Shown: piece by piece, positions 30,030 through 39,330 of the stretch
Layout: every line of letters begins with the position of its first letter
How positions within the stretch are numbered: the stretch's first letter is position 1
Assembly (NCBI GenBank): GCA_016209015.1
Contig: JACQWY010000019.1
Location: 186,001-250,000, forward strand
DNA: 64,000 bases
Source of the DNA: Gammaproteobacteria bacterium
Lineage (GTDB): Bacteria > Pseudomonadota > Gammaproteobacteria > Ga0077536
Direction: 5' to 3'
The notes under the pieces: generated by a model
Told to the model about the DNA's origin: nothing
Database searches by the model: none
The model's input: only the letters and a program-made list of their open reading frames with translations
Made by a program: the position numbers and the translations under genes

Positions 30030-30989
30030 TCAGGATTTCGCGGCGAGCCGCATCGCTATCGCGGCCATGAGGCCGTCCGCGATCTTCACGCCGAACTGAC
30101 CCTCGAGCTCGCGCGCGCAGGTCGGGCTCGTGACGTTGATCTCGGTGAGATACGAGCCGATGACGTCGAGGCCGACGAACAGCAGGCCGCGCTTCCTGAG
30201 CTCGGGTCCGACGCGCGCGCAGATCTCGCGATCGCGCGGCGTGAGCGGCCGGCCCTGGCCCGTGCCGCCCGCGGCGAGATTGCCGCGCAGCTCGCCCTGC
30301 GCCGGGATGCGTGCGAGCGCATAGGGCACGGGCTCGCCGTCGACGATCAGCACGCGCTTGTCGCCGTCGAGGATCTCCGGCAGGTATTTCTGCGCCATGC
30401 AGTAGCGGCTCTCGTGCTCCGTCAGCGTCTCCATGATCACGCTCGTATTCACGTCGTCGGCGCGCACGCGGAAGATCGAGCTGCCGCCCATGCCGTCGAG
30501 CGGCTTCAGCACGATGTCGCCGAACTCGGCGAGGAAGCTCCGAATCTCGCTGTGACGGCGCGCGACGAGCGTCGGCGGACAGACGTCGGCGAACCAGGCG
30601 GTGAACAATTTTTCGTTCGCGTCGCGCAGCGAGCGCGGATCGTTCACGACGAGCACGCCCGCGGCCTGCGCGCGTTCGAGCAGATAAGTCGCGAAGATGT
30701 ATTCGGTGTCGAACGGCGGATCCTTGCGCATCAGGATCACGTCGAGATCCGTCAGCGGCCGGCGCACGGCCTCGCCCTTGAACTCGTACCAGTCGTGGTA
30801 ATCGTCCGCGACCATGAGCGGCCGCATCGTGGCGAGCAGATGACCGTCGCGCAGCGCGAGATCGCGCATCTCCATGTACTCGATGTCCCAGCCGCGGGCC
30901 TGGGCGGCGAGAAGCAGCGCGAGTGTGGTGTCCTTCTTCGGCTTGATCCCGGCAATGGGATCCATGATGACGCCCAGTTTGACCGACAT
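30030..30989 (-). CDS. gshB: Glutathione synthetase
   Basis: ATP-grasp ligase joining gamma-glutamylcysteine and glycine. The 319 residues start at ATG 30989 (MSVKLGVIMDPI). Family blocks include MRKDPPFDTEYI near residue 92, VLKPLDGMGGSSIF in the ATP-grasp core and GLDVIGSYLTEINVTSP for metal and substrate. Divergent from hemC. Confidence 0.96.
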   Translation of the reverse strand: MSVKLGVIMDPIAGIKPKKDTTLALLLAAQARGWDIEYMEMRDLALRDGHLLATMRPLMVADDYHDWYEFKGEAVRRPLTDLDVILMRKDPPFDTEYIFATYLLERAQAAGVLVVNDPRSLRDANEKLFTAWFADVCPPTLVARRHSEIRSFLAEFGDIVLKPLDGMGGSSIFRVRADDVNTSVIMETLTEHESRYCMAQKYLPEILDGDKRVLIVDGEPVPYALARIPAQGELRGNLAAGGTGQGRPLTPRDREICARVGPELRKRGLLFVGLDVIGSYLTEINVTSPTCARELEGQFGVKIADGLMAAIAMRLAAKS

Positions 30990-31008
30990 GATTTCGCGAG
31001 ATATCCGG

Positions 31009-31037
31009 TTGCTCTGCAGGAAATGACACCTTAGCAT
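31009..31037 (+). promoter_or_regulatory. Candidate sigma70 promoter for hemC
   Basis: TTGCTC (31009-31014) and TAGCAT (31032-31037) are separated by 17 bases, about 55 bases upstream of the hemC start. Matches are only 3/6 and 4/6, so this is tentative. Confidence 0.3.
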
Positions 31038-31090
31038 ACGTCGCGCCCTACGGGGCTGGACACTGCTTCTCCTACACAGCGTTGCATCAC

Positions 31091-32035
31091 ATGGATCGAG
31101 ACCCGAATCTTCCCGCACGCCTGCGTATCGCCACCCGGGGCAGCCGCCTGGCGCTCTGGCAGGCGGAGCACGTGAAGGCCTTGCTCGAAGACCGTCATCC
31201 CGGCCTCGTCGTCGAGCTCCTGGTCATGAAGACCACGGGCGACAAGATCCTCGACACGCCGCTCGCGAAGATCGGCGGCAAGGGGCTCTTCACGAAGGAG
31301 CTCGAACAGGCGCTGCTCGCCAACGAGGCCGACATCGCCGTGCATTCCATGAAGGACGTGCCCGTCGCGCTGCCCGCGGGCCTGCATCTTCCCGTGATGC
31401 TCGAACGCGAGGATCCGCGTGATGCACTCGTCGCGCCGCGCTACGGCGATTTCGCGCGTCTGCCGCACGGCGCGATAGTCGGCACCTCGAGCCTGCGCCG
31501 CAAGAGCCAGCTTCTCGCCGTGCGTCCCGATCTCGAGCTGCGCGACTTGCGCGGAAACGTCACGACGCGCCTCGAAAAGCTGGCAAGCGGCGAATTCGAT
31601 GGTATCGTGCTGGCGAGCGCGGGTTTGAGGCGCCTCGGTCTCGGCAATCGCATCACGAGCTGTTTCGAGCCGGACGTCATGCTCCCCGCGATCGGCCAGG
31701 GCGTGATCGGCATCGAATGCCGGGAAGGCGATCGCGCAGTCGAGGCGGCCATCGCGCCGCTCGACGATCGCGATGCGCACGATGCGGTGAACGCTGAGCG
31801 CGCGCTGAATGCGGAGCTCGACGGCGGCTGCCAAGTGCCCATCGCGGGACACGCGCGGCTGCGCGGTGACGATCTCTATCTCGAGGGGCTCGTGGCGAGC
31901 CTCGATGGCCGCCGCTCGGTGCGGCGCGCGGCCCAAGGCGCGCGGACGCGGGCCGCGGCGATCGGCGAAGCGCTCGGTCGCGCATTGCGCGATGCCGGCG
32001 CGGCCGAGATACTCGCCGAACTGGATTTGCAGTGA
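31091..32035 (+). CDS. hemC: Porphobilinogen deaminase (hydroxymethylbilane synthase)
   Basis: Polymerises four porphobilinogens to hydroxymethylbilane. The ATG at 31091 gives 314 residues; a TTG at 31082 is an alternative. Motifs include RIATRGSRLALWQAE, HSMKDVP near residue 80, and GTSSLRRKSQLL near 130. The cofactor-attaching Cys is in LDGGCQVPIAGHA near residue 242. First of four consecutive haem genes. Confidence 0.97.
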   Translation: MDRDPNLPARLRIATRGSRLALWQAEHVKALLEDRHPGLVVELLVMKTTGDKILDTPLAKIGGKGLFTKELEQALLANEADIAVHSMKDVPVALPAGLHLPVMLEREDPRDALVAPRYGDFARLPHGAIVGTSSLRRKSQLLAVRPDLELRDLRGNVTTRLEKLASGEFDGIVLASAGLRRLGLGNRITSCFEPDVMLPAIGQGVIGIECREGDRAVEAAIAPLDDRDAHDAVNAERALNAELDGGCQVPIAGHARLRGDDLYLEGLVASLDGRRSVRRAAQGARTRAAAIGEALGRALRDAGAAEILAELDLQ

Positions 32036-32057
32036 CAAGCGTCGGAGGTTAGCGCCG

Positions 32058-32843
32058 ATGACTCGGCCGCTGGAGGGCTACGCAATTCTCGTCACCCGAC
32101 CGGAAGAACAGGCGCACGGCCTCATTGACGAGATCGAGAAGCAGGGCGGGCTCGCAGTACTCGCGCCCATGATCGTAATCCGTGCGCTCGGCGACACGCC
32201 GGCGTCGCGCGAAGCGATCGACAAGCTCGCGGATTATCACGTCGTCATCTTCATCAGCCGCAATGCCGCGGACATCGGCATGCAGCTCGTCAAGTCGCGC
32301 AACAAGTCGTTTGCCGGGCTGCAGGTGTACGCGGTCGGCGTCGGCACCGGCGCGCGGCTGAAAGAGCTCGGCGTCACGGGCGTGCACACGCCGAAGGGCG
32401 AGTTCAGCTCGGAGGGGCTCCTCAAGATGCCCGGTCTCTCGGCGCACGAGATCGAGGGCAAGCGCGTGCTGATCATGCGCGGTGCCGGCGGGCGCGAAGT
32501 GCTCGCGCACGGCCTGCAGCAGCGCGGCGCGCACGTCGACTACTGCGAAGTCTACGAACGCATCGTGCCGCCGCAGCCGCTCGGCGAGGTGCTGAAGAAG
32601 TACGGGATCACGAAACCCGACATCGTCTGCATCACGAGCCTCGAAGCGGTGACGAACCTCGCGGAGAAGATCGATCAGGAAGGCCTCGAGCTGCTCTACG
32701 ACGTGCCGCTGCTCGTGGTCGGCGCGCGCACCGCGCACGAGGTCGAGCGCCTCGGCTTCACCGAGCCGCCCGTGATGGTCGAGAATCCGGGCGATCAGAG
32801 CATCGTCGAGGCGCTGATCGAGTGGGTCGAAGACGAGCGATGA
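32058..32843 (+). CDS. hemD: Uroporphyrinogen-III synthase
   Basis: Closes hydroxymethylbilane with D-ring inversion to uroporphyrinogen III. The ATG at 32058 has GGAGG about nine bases upstream. The 261 residues show the two-domain HemD pattern: ILVTRPEEQA at the N-terminus, VIFISRNAADIG, and the C-terminal DIVCITSLEAV and VVGARTAHEVERLG. Overlaps hemX by ATGA. Confidence 0.95.
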   Translation: MTRPLEGYAILVTRPEEQAHGLIDEIEKQGGLAVLAPMIVIRALGDTPASREAIDKLADYHVVIFISRNAADIGMQLVKSRNKSFAGLQVYAVGVGTGARLKELGVTGVHTPKGEFSSEGLLKMPGLSAHEIEGKRVLIMRGAGGREVLAHGLQQRGAHVDYCEVYERIVPPQPLGEVLKKYGITKPDIVCITSLEAVTNLAEKIDQEGLELLYDVPLLVVGARTAHEVERLGFTEPPVMVENPGDQSIVEALIEWVEDER

Positions 32844-33880
32844 CCGACGCGGCTGCTGACTCCGGCAGCGTTGCCCCGAGTTCCGCCGCGCCGCGCTTCC
32901 ATCCGGCCTATGCGATCGCCGGCGCGATCGCACTCGTCGCGGCGGTCGCCGCCTACGGCGCGTGGCGCTTCCATCAGGATTTCCAGACCCGCCTCGACGC
33001 CATCACCGCCTCGCTCGACGCGGCGAACGCCGAACGGCAACGCCTCGCCGGCGCGCTCGACACGCTGCGCCGTGATGCGGCGGACCAGGCCGGAGCGGCC
33101 GCGCGTGCCGAAGCCGAGCGCAAGGCGCTCGCCACCCAGCTCACGACCCTGAAGGACGCGGCCGGCCGCGGCGCGCCGACGTTCGACGCCACGATCGCCG
33201 AAGCGGAATATCTCGCCTTCCTCGCCGCCCAGCGCCTGAGCGCGGATTACGACCCGGCGGGCGCGGTCGCCGCGCTCGACTCCGCCGATGCGCTGCTCGC
33301 CACGGCGAACCGTCCCGAGCTTGCCGGCGTGCGCGAGCAGATCGCCCGTGACCGGGAAGCGCTCGGCCGGGTCGACGTGCCGGACGTCCGCGAGCTCGCG
33401 CTCGAGCTGACGCGCGCCGAGCACGCGATCGACGGCCTGCCGCTGCGCGAGGTCGGCACGGCGCCGCTCGCCGCGCCCGAAGCCCCGGGGCGGCCGACCG
33501 GCTGGCGCGGGGTGCTCGACGGCATGTGGCACGATCTCCTCTCGCTCGTCGAAGTGCGCGATGCCGCGCCCGGCGACGCGCTGCTGCTCGATCCCGCGCG
33601 CCGCGCCCTGCTCCGCCAGGATCTCCGCCAGGAGCTCGCCGTCGCGAAATACGCCGCGCTCCGCCGCGACACGGGAGAATTCCGCGCTGCGGCCGGCGTC
33701 GTGCTCGCCGCCCTGAAAACCGGATTCGCGACCGGCGACGCTGCGGTCGCCGCGCTCATGAGTCGCCTCGAGGACGCCCGGAAGCTCGAGCTCGCCCCCG
33801 CTCTGCCCGTACCCGGGAGCCTCGCCGCGCTGCGCGCCCGGGCCGCCGCGGCCGCGACGCCCGAGGGTACCGGCCGGTGA
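32840..33880 (+). CDS. hemX: HemX-like membrane protein (uroporphyrinogen-III C-methyltransferase-like)
   Basis: A 346-residue single-pass inner-membrane protein. The helix is AYAIAGAIALVAAVAAYGAW (about residues 26-45), followed by a coiled coil (about 50-110) and a helical periplasmic domain. Despite the old name there is no SAM methyltransferase motif. The hemC-hemD-hemX-hemY order is standard in gammaproteobacteria, and the proteins are thought to organise tetrapyrrole enzymes (inference). Overlaps hemY by GTGA. Confidence 0.9.
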   Translation: MTDAAADSGSVAPSSAAPRFHPAYAIAGAIALVAAVAAYGAWRFHQDFQTRLDAITASLDAANAERQRLAGALDTLRRDAADQAGAAARAEAERKALATQLTTLKDAAGRGAPTFDATIAEAEYLAFLAAQRLSADYDPAGAVAALDSADALLATANRPELAGVREQIARDREALGRVDVPDVRELALELTRAEHAIDGLPLREVGTAPLAAPEAPGRPTGWRGVLDGMWHDLLSLVEVRDAAPGDALLLDPARRALLRQDLRQELAVAKYAALRRDTGEFRAAAGVVLAALKTGFATGDAAVAALMSRLEDARKLELAPALPVPGSLAALRARAAAAATPEGTGR

Positions 33881-35091
33881 AGATCCTCGTCGCGGCGCTC
33901 GCGGCCCTGCTCGTCGCCGTGCTCGCCGCCTACGGCATCGGGCAGCTCCCCGGCACCGTGACGTTCCTCGCCGGCGGCAGGATCGTCCGCGTCTCGCTCG
34001 CGTTCTTCATCGTCGCCGGCCTCGTCGCGAGCGTGCTCGCCTGGTTCCTCGTGCGGCTCCTCTATCGCACGCTCACGCTGCGCCGGCGCCTGACGCGCTG
34101 GCGGGCCGAGCGTCGCCGCCGCCGTGCCGAGCGCACGCTGCACCAGGGCCTGCTGGCGCTCGCCGCCGGCCGTCATCGCGAAGCCGAGAAGCTGCTCGTG
34201 AAGAGCGGCGGGACCGGCATCGCGCCCGCCATCCCCTATCTCGCCGCCGCCGAGGCCGCCGAGGCCCAGAACGCGCCCGAGCGGCGCGATCGCTTCCTTG
34301 CGCTCGCCGCGCTCGAAGCGCCGGATGCGGAGCTCGCCGCGACGCTCAGGCGGGCCGAGTTCGAGCTCGCGAACCGGCGCTACGGTGAGGCGCGCGCCGC
34401 GCTCGAGTCGCTCGCGGACCGCCATCCCGGCAATGCCCGCGTCCTCGCGCTGCAGTTGCGGCTCTACGACACGACGGGCGACTGGCCGGCGCTCGCGAAG
34501 CTGCTGCCGGTGCTGAAACGCTTCAAGGCCCTGCCCGCCGATGCCCTCCAGCTCCTCGATCGGCGCACCGCCGAGGCGCTGCTCGCCGGGCCGGTCGGGA
34601 CGCGCGAGGCACTCGACGCGCTGTGGCGGGAGCTGCCGAAAGCGGCGCGCGCCGATCATCGCGTGCGAGTGGCCTACTGCGCGCGGCTGTATGGCCAGGG
34701 CCGGACCGAGGAAGCGGAGCGTCTCCTCGCGAAGCTGCTGGACGAGTCCTGGGAAGCGGGGCTCGTGCGTCTCTATGGCGAACATCCGGGCGGCGATCCG
34801 GCGGCGCGCCTCGCGCGCGCGGAACGCTGGCTCGCGGGACGCGAGGACGATCCGGAACTGCTGCTCGCGCTCGGCCGTCTCTCGATCGCGAGCCGCCTGT
34901 GGGGCAAGGCGCGGGATTATCTCGAAGCGGGTCTCGGCATCCGCCCCGAGCCGCTCGCCTGCGAGCTGCTCGCGCAGGCTTACGAGGGACTCGGCGAGGC
35001 GGCGAAGGCGGCGCAGTGCCGGCGCCGCGGGCTCGGCATCGCACTGCAGGCGCCGGACGGACCGCCCGCGCTGGCGGCGCCGGGCGGCTGA
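33877..35091 (+). CDS. hemY: HemY-like TPR membrane protein
   Basis: A 404-residue protein starting at a GTG in the hemX stop. Two N-terminal membrane helices (about 1-25 and 38-62) flank the conserved GQLPGTVTF segment, followed by an Arg-rich stretch and TPR-like helices to the end. This is the proteobacterial HemY of unknown biochemical role, not protoporphyrinogen oxidase. Confidence 0.92.
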   Translation: MKILVAALAALLVAVLAAYGIGQLPGTVTFLAGGRIVRVSLAFFIVAGLVASVLAWFLVRLLYRTLTLRRRLTRWRAERRRRRAERTLHQGLLALAAGRHREAEKLLVKSGGTGIAPAIPYLAAAEAAEAQNAPERRDRFLALAALEAPDAELAATLRRAEFELANRRYGEARAALESLADRHPGNARVLALQLRLYDTTGDWPALAKLLPVLKRFKALPADALQLLDRRTAEALLAGPVGTREALDALWRELPKAARADHRVRVAYCARLYGQGRTEEAERLLAKLLDESWEAGLVRLYGEHPGGDPAARLARAERWLAGREDDPELLLALGRLSIASRLWGKARDYLEAGLGIRPEPLACELLAQAYEGLGEAAKAAQCRRRGLGIALQAPDGPPALAAPGG

Positions 35092-35107
35092 GCCGGCGAG
35101 CGCCGGC
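35092..35107. terminator. Hairpin between convergent hemY and parA-like gene
   Basis: GCCGGC arms with a GAGC loop start one base after the hemY stop and end three bases before the opposing stop. No T-run; a bidirectional terminator is plausible. Confidence 0.4.
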
Positions 35108-35109
35108 CC

Positions 35110-35766
35110 TTACTCGGGCAGACTCCGCGGACTGTTCAGCCAGCGCGTCAGCGGCGCCCAGTGCTCGCGATCGAGCGCGGTCGCCATCGGCGCGAACTCG
35201 AAGATCGACAAGCCCCGCTCCGCGGCGCGCAGATAGTTCACGCTCGCGCGGATGAGCGCGAGGAACGGCAGCTTCTTTCCCGACGGCAGCTTCAGCCCTT
35301 CGAGGTATTCGCCGAGCTCGGTCGCGGCGAGCGAGCCCTCGCGGGCGCGGTTCGCGATCGTCGCGACTTTCACCTCACCCTTCTCCACGGCCTTGACGCG
35401 GAACAGCTCGTCGAGGAAGCGCTCGGCGGCGCGCAGGTCGACCGGCGACGGCACGACCGGGATGACCACCGTCTGGGCACGCCGCACGAGTGCGCCGAGA
35501 TCCTCGCCGTGCGTGCGCGCCGGCGCGTCGAGTATCGTCACGTCGACACCGGACGGCAGCCGCGCTCCGCTGTGAAAGGCCTCCACGCTCTTGATGGCGG
35601 GGCGGTCGTCGCCGCGCGCGGCGAGCCAGTCGATGCTCGACCCCTGGGGATCGAAATCCGCGAGCGCGACGCTCGAGCCGCGGTCCGCGTAATAGCCGGC
35701 GAGATTCGTGGCGATAGTGGTCTTGCCGCTGCCGCCTTTGGAATTCAGGACGAGTATCGTACGCAT
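35110..35766 (-). CDS. Orphan ParA/MinD-type ATPase
   Basis: A 218-residue deviant Walker ATPase. ILVLNSKGGSGKTTIATNLA at the N-terminus carries the signature Lys (KGGSGKTT); DFDPQGSS and VTILDAPAR follow. The length fits short ParA proteins that position cellular cargo (plasmid, carboxysome, chemoreceptor or pilus type). No ParB partner is adjacent, so the cargo is unknown. ATG at 35766; a TATACT -10-like hexamer lies at 35803-35798 on this strand. Confidence 0.85.
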   Translation of the reverse strand: MRTILVLNSKGGSGKTTIATNLAGYYADRGSSVALADFDPQGSSIDWLAARGDDRPAIKSVEAFHSGARLPSGVDVTILDAPARTHGEDLGALVRRAQTVVIPVVPSPVDLRAAERFLDELFRVKAVEKGEVKVATIANRAREGSLAATELGEYLEGLKLPSGKKLPFLALIRASVNYLRAAERGLSIFEFAPMATALDREHWAPLTRWLNSPRSLPE

Positions 35767-35863
35767 GCAGAGCTCCCCCGGGTCTCGTGGATGACTGAGT
35801 ATAGCCGCCGCCCCTCGACGCGGAGGGGCGACGCAGATCAATCCGGCGCGCCGACGGCGCGGC

Positions 35864-36757
35864 TCAGCCGGCGCGCTCGCTCCGCGCGCGGTCACGCCGT
35901 TCGATCAGGCGCTCCACGACGGGATTGAGGATCAGCTCCATGGCGAGCACGTACTGACTCGCGGGCACGACGATCGTGTCCGGCGAGGACATGAACGCGC
36001 CCTGCAGCATCTCGAGCAGATAGCGGAAATCGACATCCACCTTGCGGCGGTTCGCGATGTGGATCACGACCATGCTCTGATCGTTCGTCGGGATCTCGCG
36101 CGCGGTGAACGGATTCGAGGTGTCGATCGTCGGGATGCGCTGGAAATTGATGTCCGTCCGCGAGAACTGCGGGCAGATGTAGTGCACGTAATCCGGCATG
36201 CGGCGCAGGATCATCTGCGTCGCGGTCTCGGCGCTGTAGCCGCGCACGGTCTGGTCGCGGTGGATTTTCTGAATCCATTCGAGATTGATGATGGGCACGA
36301 CGCCGACGAGCAGGTCGCAGAAGCACTGCACGTCGTGACGATCGGTCTTCAGCCCGCCGTGCAGGCCTTCGTAGAACAGCAGGTCCGTCGCCTCGGGCAG
36401 ATTCTCCCAGCCCGTGAACGTCCCGGGCCGTCCACCGTAGTGATGCGCGTCCTCCTGGGTGTGGAGGTAGTGCCGCCGGAGGCCCGTGCCGGATTCCGCA
36501 TAGGAGCGGAACAGCGACTCCAGCTCGTCGAACAGATTGCCCTCCGGGCCGAAATGGGTGAGCGTCATGCCGAGACGCGCGAACTTGTCGACCTGTTTGC
36601 CCATTTCCGAACGGTCGTAACGGTGGAAGCTGTCGCCTTCGACCACGGCGGGCGTGAGCCCGATGCGCGCGAAGATGTGCTCGAACGCGAGCTTGACGCT
36701 CGAGGTTCCGGCGCCGGACGAACCGGTGACGGCGACGATGGGATGGAGCTCGGACAT
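35864..36757 (-). CDS. prkB: Phosphoribulokinase
   Basis: ATP-dependent phosphorylation of ribulose-5-phosphate to ribulose-1,5-bisphosphate, the Rubisco substrate. The 297 residues match the proteobacterial octameric type: P-loop TGSSGAGTSS near residue 11, EGDSFHRYDR near 40, HFGPEGN near 68 and YEGLHGG near 128. Related genes also occur in some non-autotrophic gammaproteobacteria, so it does not prove a Calvin cycle. The cbbQ/cbbO pair at 53-56 kb makes a working cycle more credible. Transcribed divergently from the MsbA-type gene. Confidence 0.93.
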   Translation of the reverse strand: MSELHPIVAVTGSSGAGTSSVKLAFEHIFARIGLTPAVVEGDSFHRYDRSEMGKQVDKFARLGMTLTHFGPEGNLFDELESLFRSYAESGTGLRRHYLHTQEDAHHYGGRPGTFTGWENLPEATDLLFYEGLHGGLKTDRHDVQCFCDLLVGVVPIINLEWIQKIHRDQTVRGYSAETATQMILRRMPDYVHYICPQFSRTDINFQRIPTIDTSNPFTAREIPTNDQSMVVIHIANRRKVDVDFRYLLEMLQGAFMSSPDTIVVPASQYVLAMELILNPVVERLIERRDRARSERAG

Positions 36758-36930
36758 GGCGTTCGCCTGGGCGTCGTGTCGTTATGGTTGGCGCGGCTCT
36801 GGCCTGCCGCTGCGGGGATTCTAGCAGGCCGGCGAAAAAGCAGGCGAGCGCGGCCGCCGTCGGCGCGGTACGACCCGGCTCCGCGCCCCTCCGGAGTGCA
36901 AAATCGCCGGTCCGCAGGCATTATGCGCCC

Positions 36931-38688
36931 GTGAAAATCACCGACCTGCCGTCCTCGGCCATCTACCGCCGCCTCCTCGGATACACGACACCCCACCGCC
37001 GGGTCTTCCTGCTGGCCATCCTGTGCATGGTCGCGCTCGCGGCGACGGAATGGATCCTGCCGGCGCTCCTGAAGCACCTCGTCGACGAGCAGCTCGGCCA
37101 GTCGGTGCGCGAGCTGTCGTTCCTCATTCCGATCGCGCTCGTCGTGCTGTTCCTGGTCCGCGGGCTGCTGAGTTACGGCAGCTCGGTCGGTCTCGCGTGG
37201 GTGTCCTACCGCGTGATCACGGATCTGCGCGAGCTGATGTTCCGGAACATGATCGCGCTGCCCTCCCGCTTCTTCGATCTGCACACGAGCGGCGCGATGA
37301 TCTCCAAGTACTCCTTCGACGTGACGCAGGTCTCGCAGGCCTGCACGCGCGTGCTGCAGGTGATGGTGAAGGACAGCCTCGTCATCGTCGCGCTGCTCGG
37401 CTACCTCTTCTACATCAACTGGCGGCTCGCGGCCTTCCTGATGGTGCTCGCGCCGCCGATCGGCTACGTCGTGCGTTTCGTCTCGCGGCGCATGCGCGAG
37501 ATGAGCCGGCGCCTGCAGCACGCGATGGGCGAGATGAACCAGATTCTGGAAGAAGCGATCGGCGGCAACCGCGAGGTCAAGGTCTTCATCGGACAGGACT
37601 ACGAGAGCGGACGCTTCGATCGCGCAATCAATGCCGCGCGCCAGTTCCAGATGAAGGTGAACAACGCGGCGGCCGCGACCGAGCCGCTGATCCAGCTCCT
37701 CATCGCGGTCGGCATCGGCTGCATGATCGTGCTGGCGCTCCGCGAGTCCGCGAACGGCCAGATGTCGCGCGGCGACTTCGTGTCCTTCGTCACCGCGACC
37801 GCGCTGCTGCTGCCGCCGGTCAAGCGTCTCACCGCGGTGAACGAATTCCTGCAGCGTGGCCTCGCGGCGGCGGAGAGCATCTTCGGACTCATCGACGAGC
37901 CGCCGGAGTCGGATACCGGCACGCTCGCGCCGGCGCGCGTCCGCGGCGAGATCACGTTCCGCGACGTGACGATCGCCTACGACGGTGCGCCCGTACTGAC
38001 GGGTCTGAATCTGCATCTGGCGCCGGGTGAATCCGTCGCCTTCGTCGGCGCCTCGGGCGGCGGCAAGACGAGCCTCATCCATCTCGTGCCGCGCTTCTAC
38101 GAAGCGGCGGGCGGCGAAGTGCTGATCGACGGCGTGCCGATTGCGACATTGACGCTCACCGCGCTGCGCGCCGCGATCGCCTACGTCGGGCAGCACGTCG
38201 TGCTGTTCAACGACACCGTCTACAACAACATCGCCTACGGCGCGCTGCGCAGTGCGCCGCGCGACGCCGTGCTCGCCGCGGCCGAAGCCGCGCACGTGAC
38301 GGAGTTCGTGAGCCAGATGCCGCAGGGCTTCGAGACGCTGATCGGCGAGAACGGCGTGCGCCTCTCGGGCGGGCAACGTCAGCGCATCGCGATTGCGCGC
38401 GCGCTCCTGAAGAACGCGCCCATCCTCATCCTCGACGAGGCGACGTCTGCGCTCGACAGCCGCTCGGAGCGCCGCATCCAGGATGCGCTCGCGACCGCGC
38501 GCAGCGGGCGCACCTGCCTCATCGTCGCGCATCGCCTGTCGACGATCGAAGGCGTCGATCGCATCGTCGTGCTCGACCAGGGCCAGGTCGTGGAGACCGG
38601 CACGCACGCCGAGCTGCTCGCGCAGGGTGGTGTCTACGCCCGTCTGCACCGCAATCAGCGCGACGGGGATTTCGCCGCGCTGAGCTGA
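36931..38688 (+). CDS. msbA: Lipid A/ABC exporter, MsbA type
   Basis: Half-transporter flippase moving lipid A core across the inner membrane. The GTG at 36931 gives 585 residues, the usual MsbA length; upstream open sequence is not protein-like. Residues 1-320 hold six membrane helices. The ATPase domain has Walker A VGASGGGKTS near residue 373, signature RLSGGQRQR near 480 and Walker B ILILDEATSALD near 503. No LpxK neighbour is seen, so the substrate could be another lipid, possibly a hopanoid (speculation). Confidence 0.9.
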   Translation: MKITDLPSSAIYRRLLGYTTPHRRVFLLAILCMVALAATEWILPALLKHLVDEQLGQSVRELSFLIPIALVVLFLVRGLLSYGSSVGLAWVSYRVITDLRELMFRNMIALPSRFFDLHTSGAMISKYSFDVTQVSQACTRVLQVMVKDSLVIVALLGYLFYINWRLAAFLMVLAPPIGYVVRFVSRRMREMSRRLQHAMGEMNQILEEAIGGNREVKVFIGQDYESGRFDRAINAARQFQMKVNNAAAATEPLIQLLIAVGIGCMIVLALRESANGQMSRGDFVSFVTATALLLPPVKRLTAVNEFLQRGLAAAESIFGLIDEPPESDTGTLAPARVRGEITFRDVTIAYDGAPVLTGLNLHLAPGESVAFVGASGGGKTSLIHLVPRFYEAAGGEVLIDGVPIATLTLTALRAAIAYVGQHVVLFNDTVYNNIAYGALRSAPRDAVLAAAEAAHVTEFVSQMPQGFETLIGENGVRLSGGQRQRIAIARALLKNAPILILDEATSALDSRSERRIQDALATARSGRTCLIVAHRLSTIEGVDRIVVLDQGQVVETGTHAELLAQGGVYARLHRNQRDGDFAALS

Positions 38689-38716
38689 GGAAGCTCCGGA
38701 CCTGGTCGGAGCTTCC
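38689..38716. terminator. Hairpin terminator between convergent genes
   Basis: GGAAGCTCCG (38689-38698) pairs perfectly with CGGAGCTTCC (38707-38716) across an eight-base loop, immediately after the MsbA stop and four bases before the opposing stop. Its GGAAGCTC start resembles the hairpin array at 11318. Confidence 0.6.
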
Positions 38717-38720
38717 CTGA

Positions 38721-39239
38721 CTATTCCTCGTGCTCGCGAGGCACCGGTGCCGGTGCCGCCGCGGGTGCCGGATGCGCGGCGTGATCGTGCGCGGCGGCCG
38801 GTGCCGGCTTCGCGGGCGCATTCGCATCCTGGGCCACGACGATCGTGATGCGTTCCGAAGTCACGGGCGGCTTGTGCGGCATGTGGTTGTGGTCGCCGAG
38901 CAGGATCTGCAGCGTGTGCTTGCCCGAGGACAGATTCACCTCGGTCTCGGTCTGGCCGCCGCCGAAGTGGATGAAGTGCTCGTTCGTGGGAATGGCCTTC
39001 GTGAGATCGGGCAGCTCGGAATCGATCACGAGATGGAAGTGCCCGGTCTTCTCCTTCTGTACGCCGGCCGGGGCGACGCCCCAGTCCTTCTGCAGGCCGA
39101 AGACGACTTTCACGGGATTCGTGACGGTCGCGCCGTCCTGCGGCGCGATGAGATAAGCCTGATGGACGTCCGCCGCGAGCGCGACGCCCGGCAGCGCGAG
39201 GCTGCCGGCGAGCAGCAGCGCAGATTTCAGTGTGGGCAT
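38721..39239 (-). CDS. Secreted DUF4399 protein
   Basis: A 172-residue exported protein. The signal peptide ends near residue 22 (VALAAD). The DUF4399 core has GHFHLVID, EHFIHFGGGQTE and GKHTLQILLGDHNHMPH. This His-rich pattern is conserved in the family, whose function is unknown; metal binding is possible. The C-terminus is Ala/Pro/His low complexity ending PREHEE. Confidence 0.85.
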   Translation of the reverse strand: MPTLKSALLLAGSLALPGVALAADVHQAYLIAPQDGATVTNPVKVVFGLQKDWGVAPAGVQKEKTGHFHLVIDSELPDLTKAIPTNEHFIHFGGGQTETEVNLSSGKHTLQILLGDHNHMPHKPPVTSERITIVVAQDANAPAKPAPAAAHDHAAHPAPAAAPAPVPREHEE

Positions 39240-39330
39240 GAGAACTCCTCCGGAATACGATCACCCGGGCGCGCACCTGCGCCCGGTCCGCGATTGTGGC
39301 GCTCGCGTGCCGGGCTTGGCAACGCGGCAC

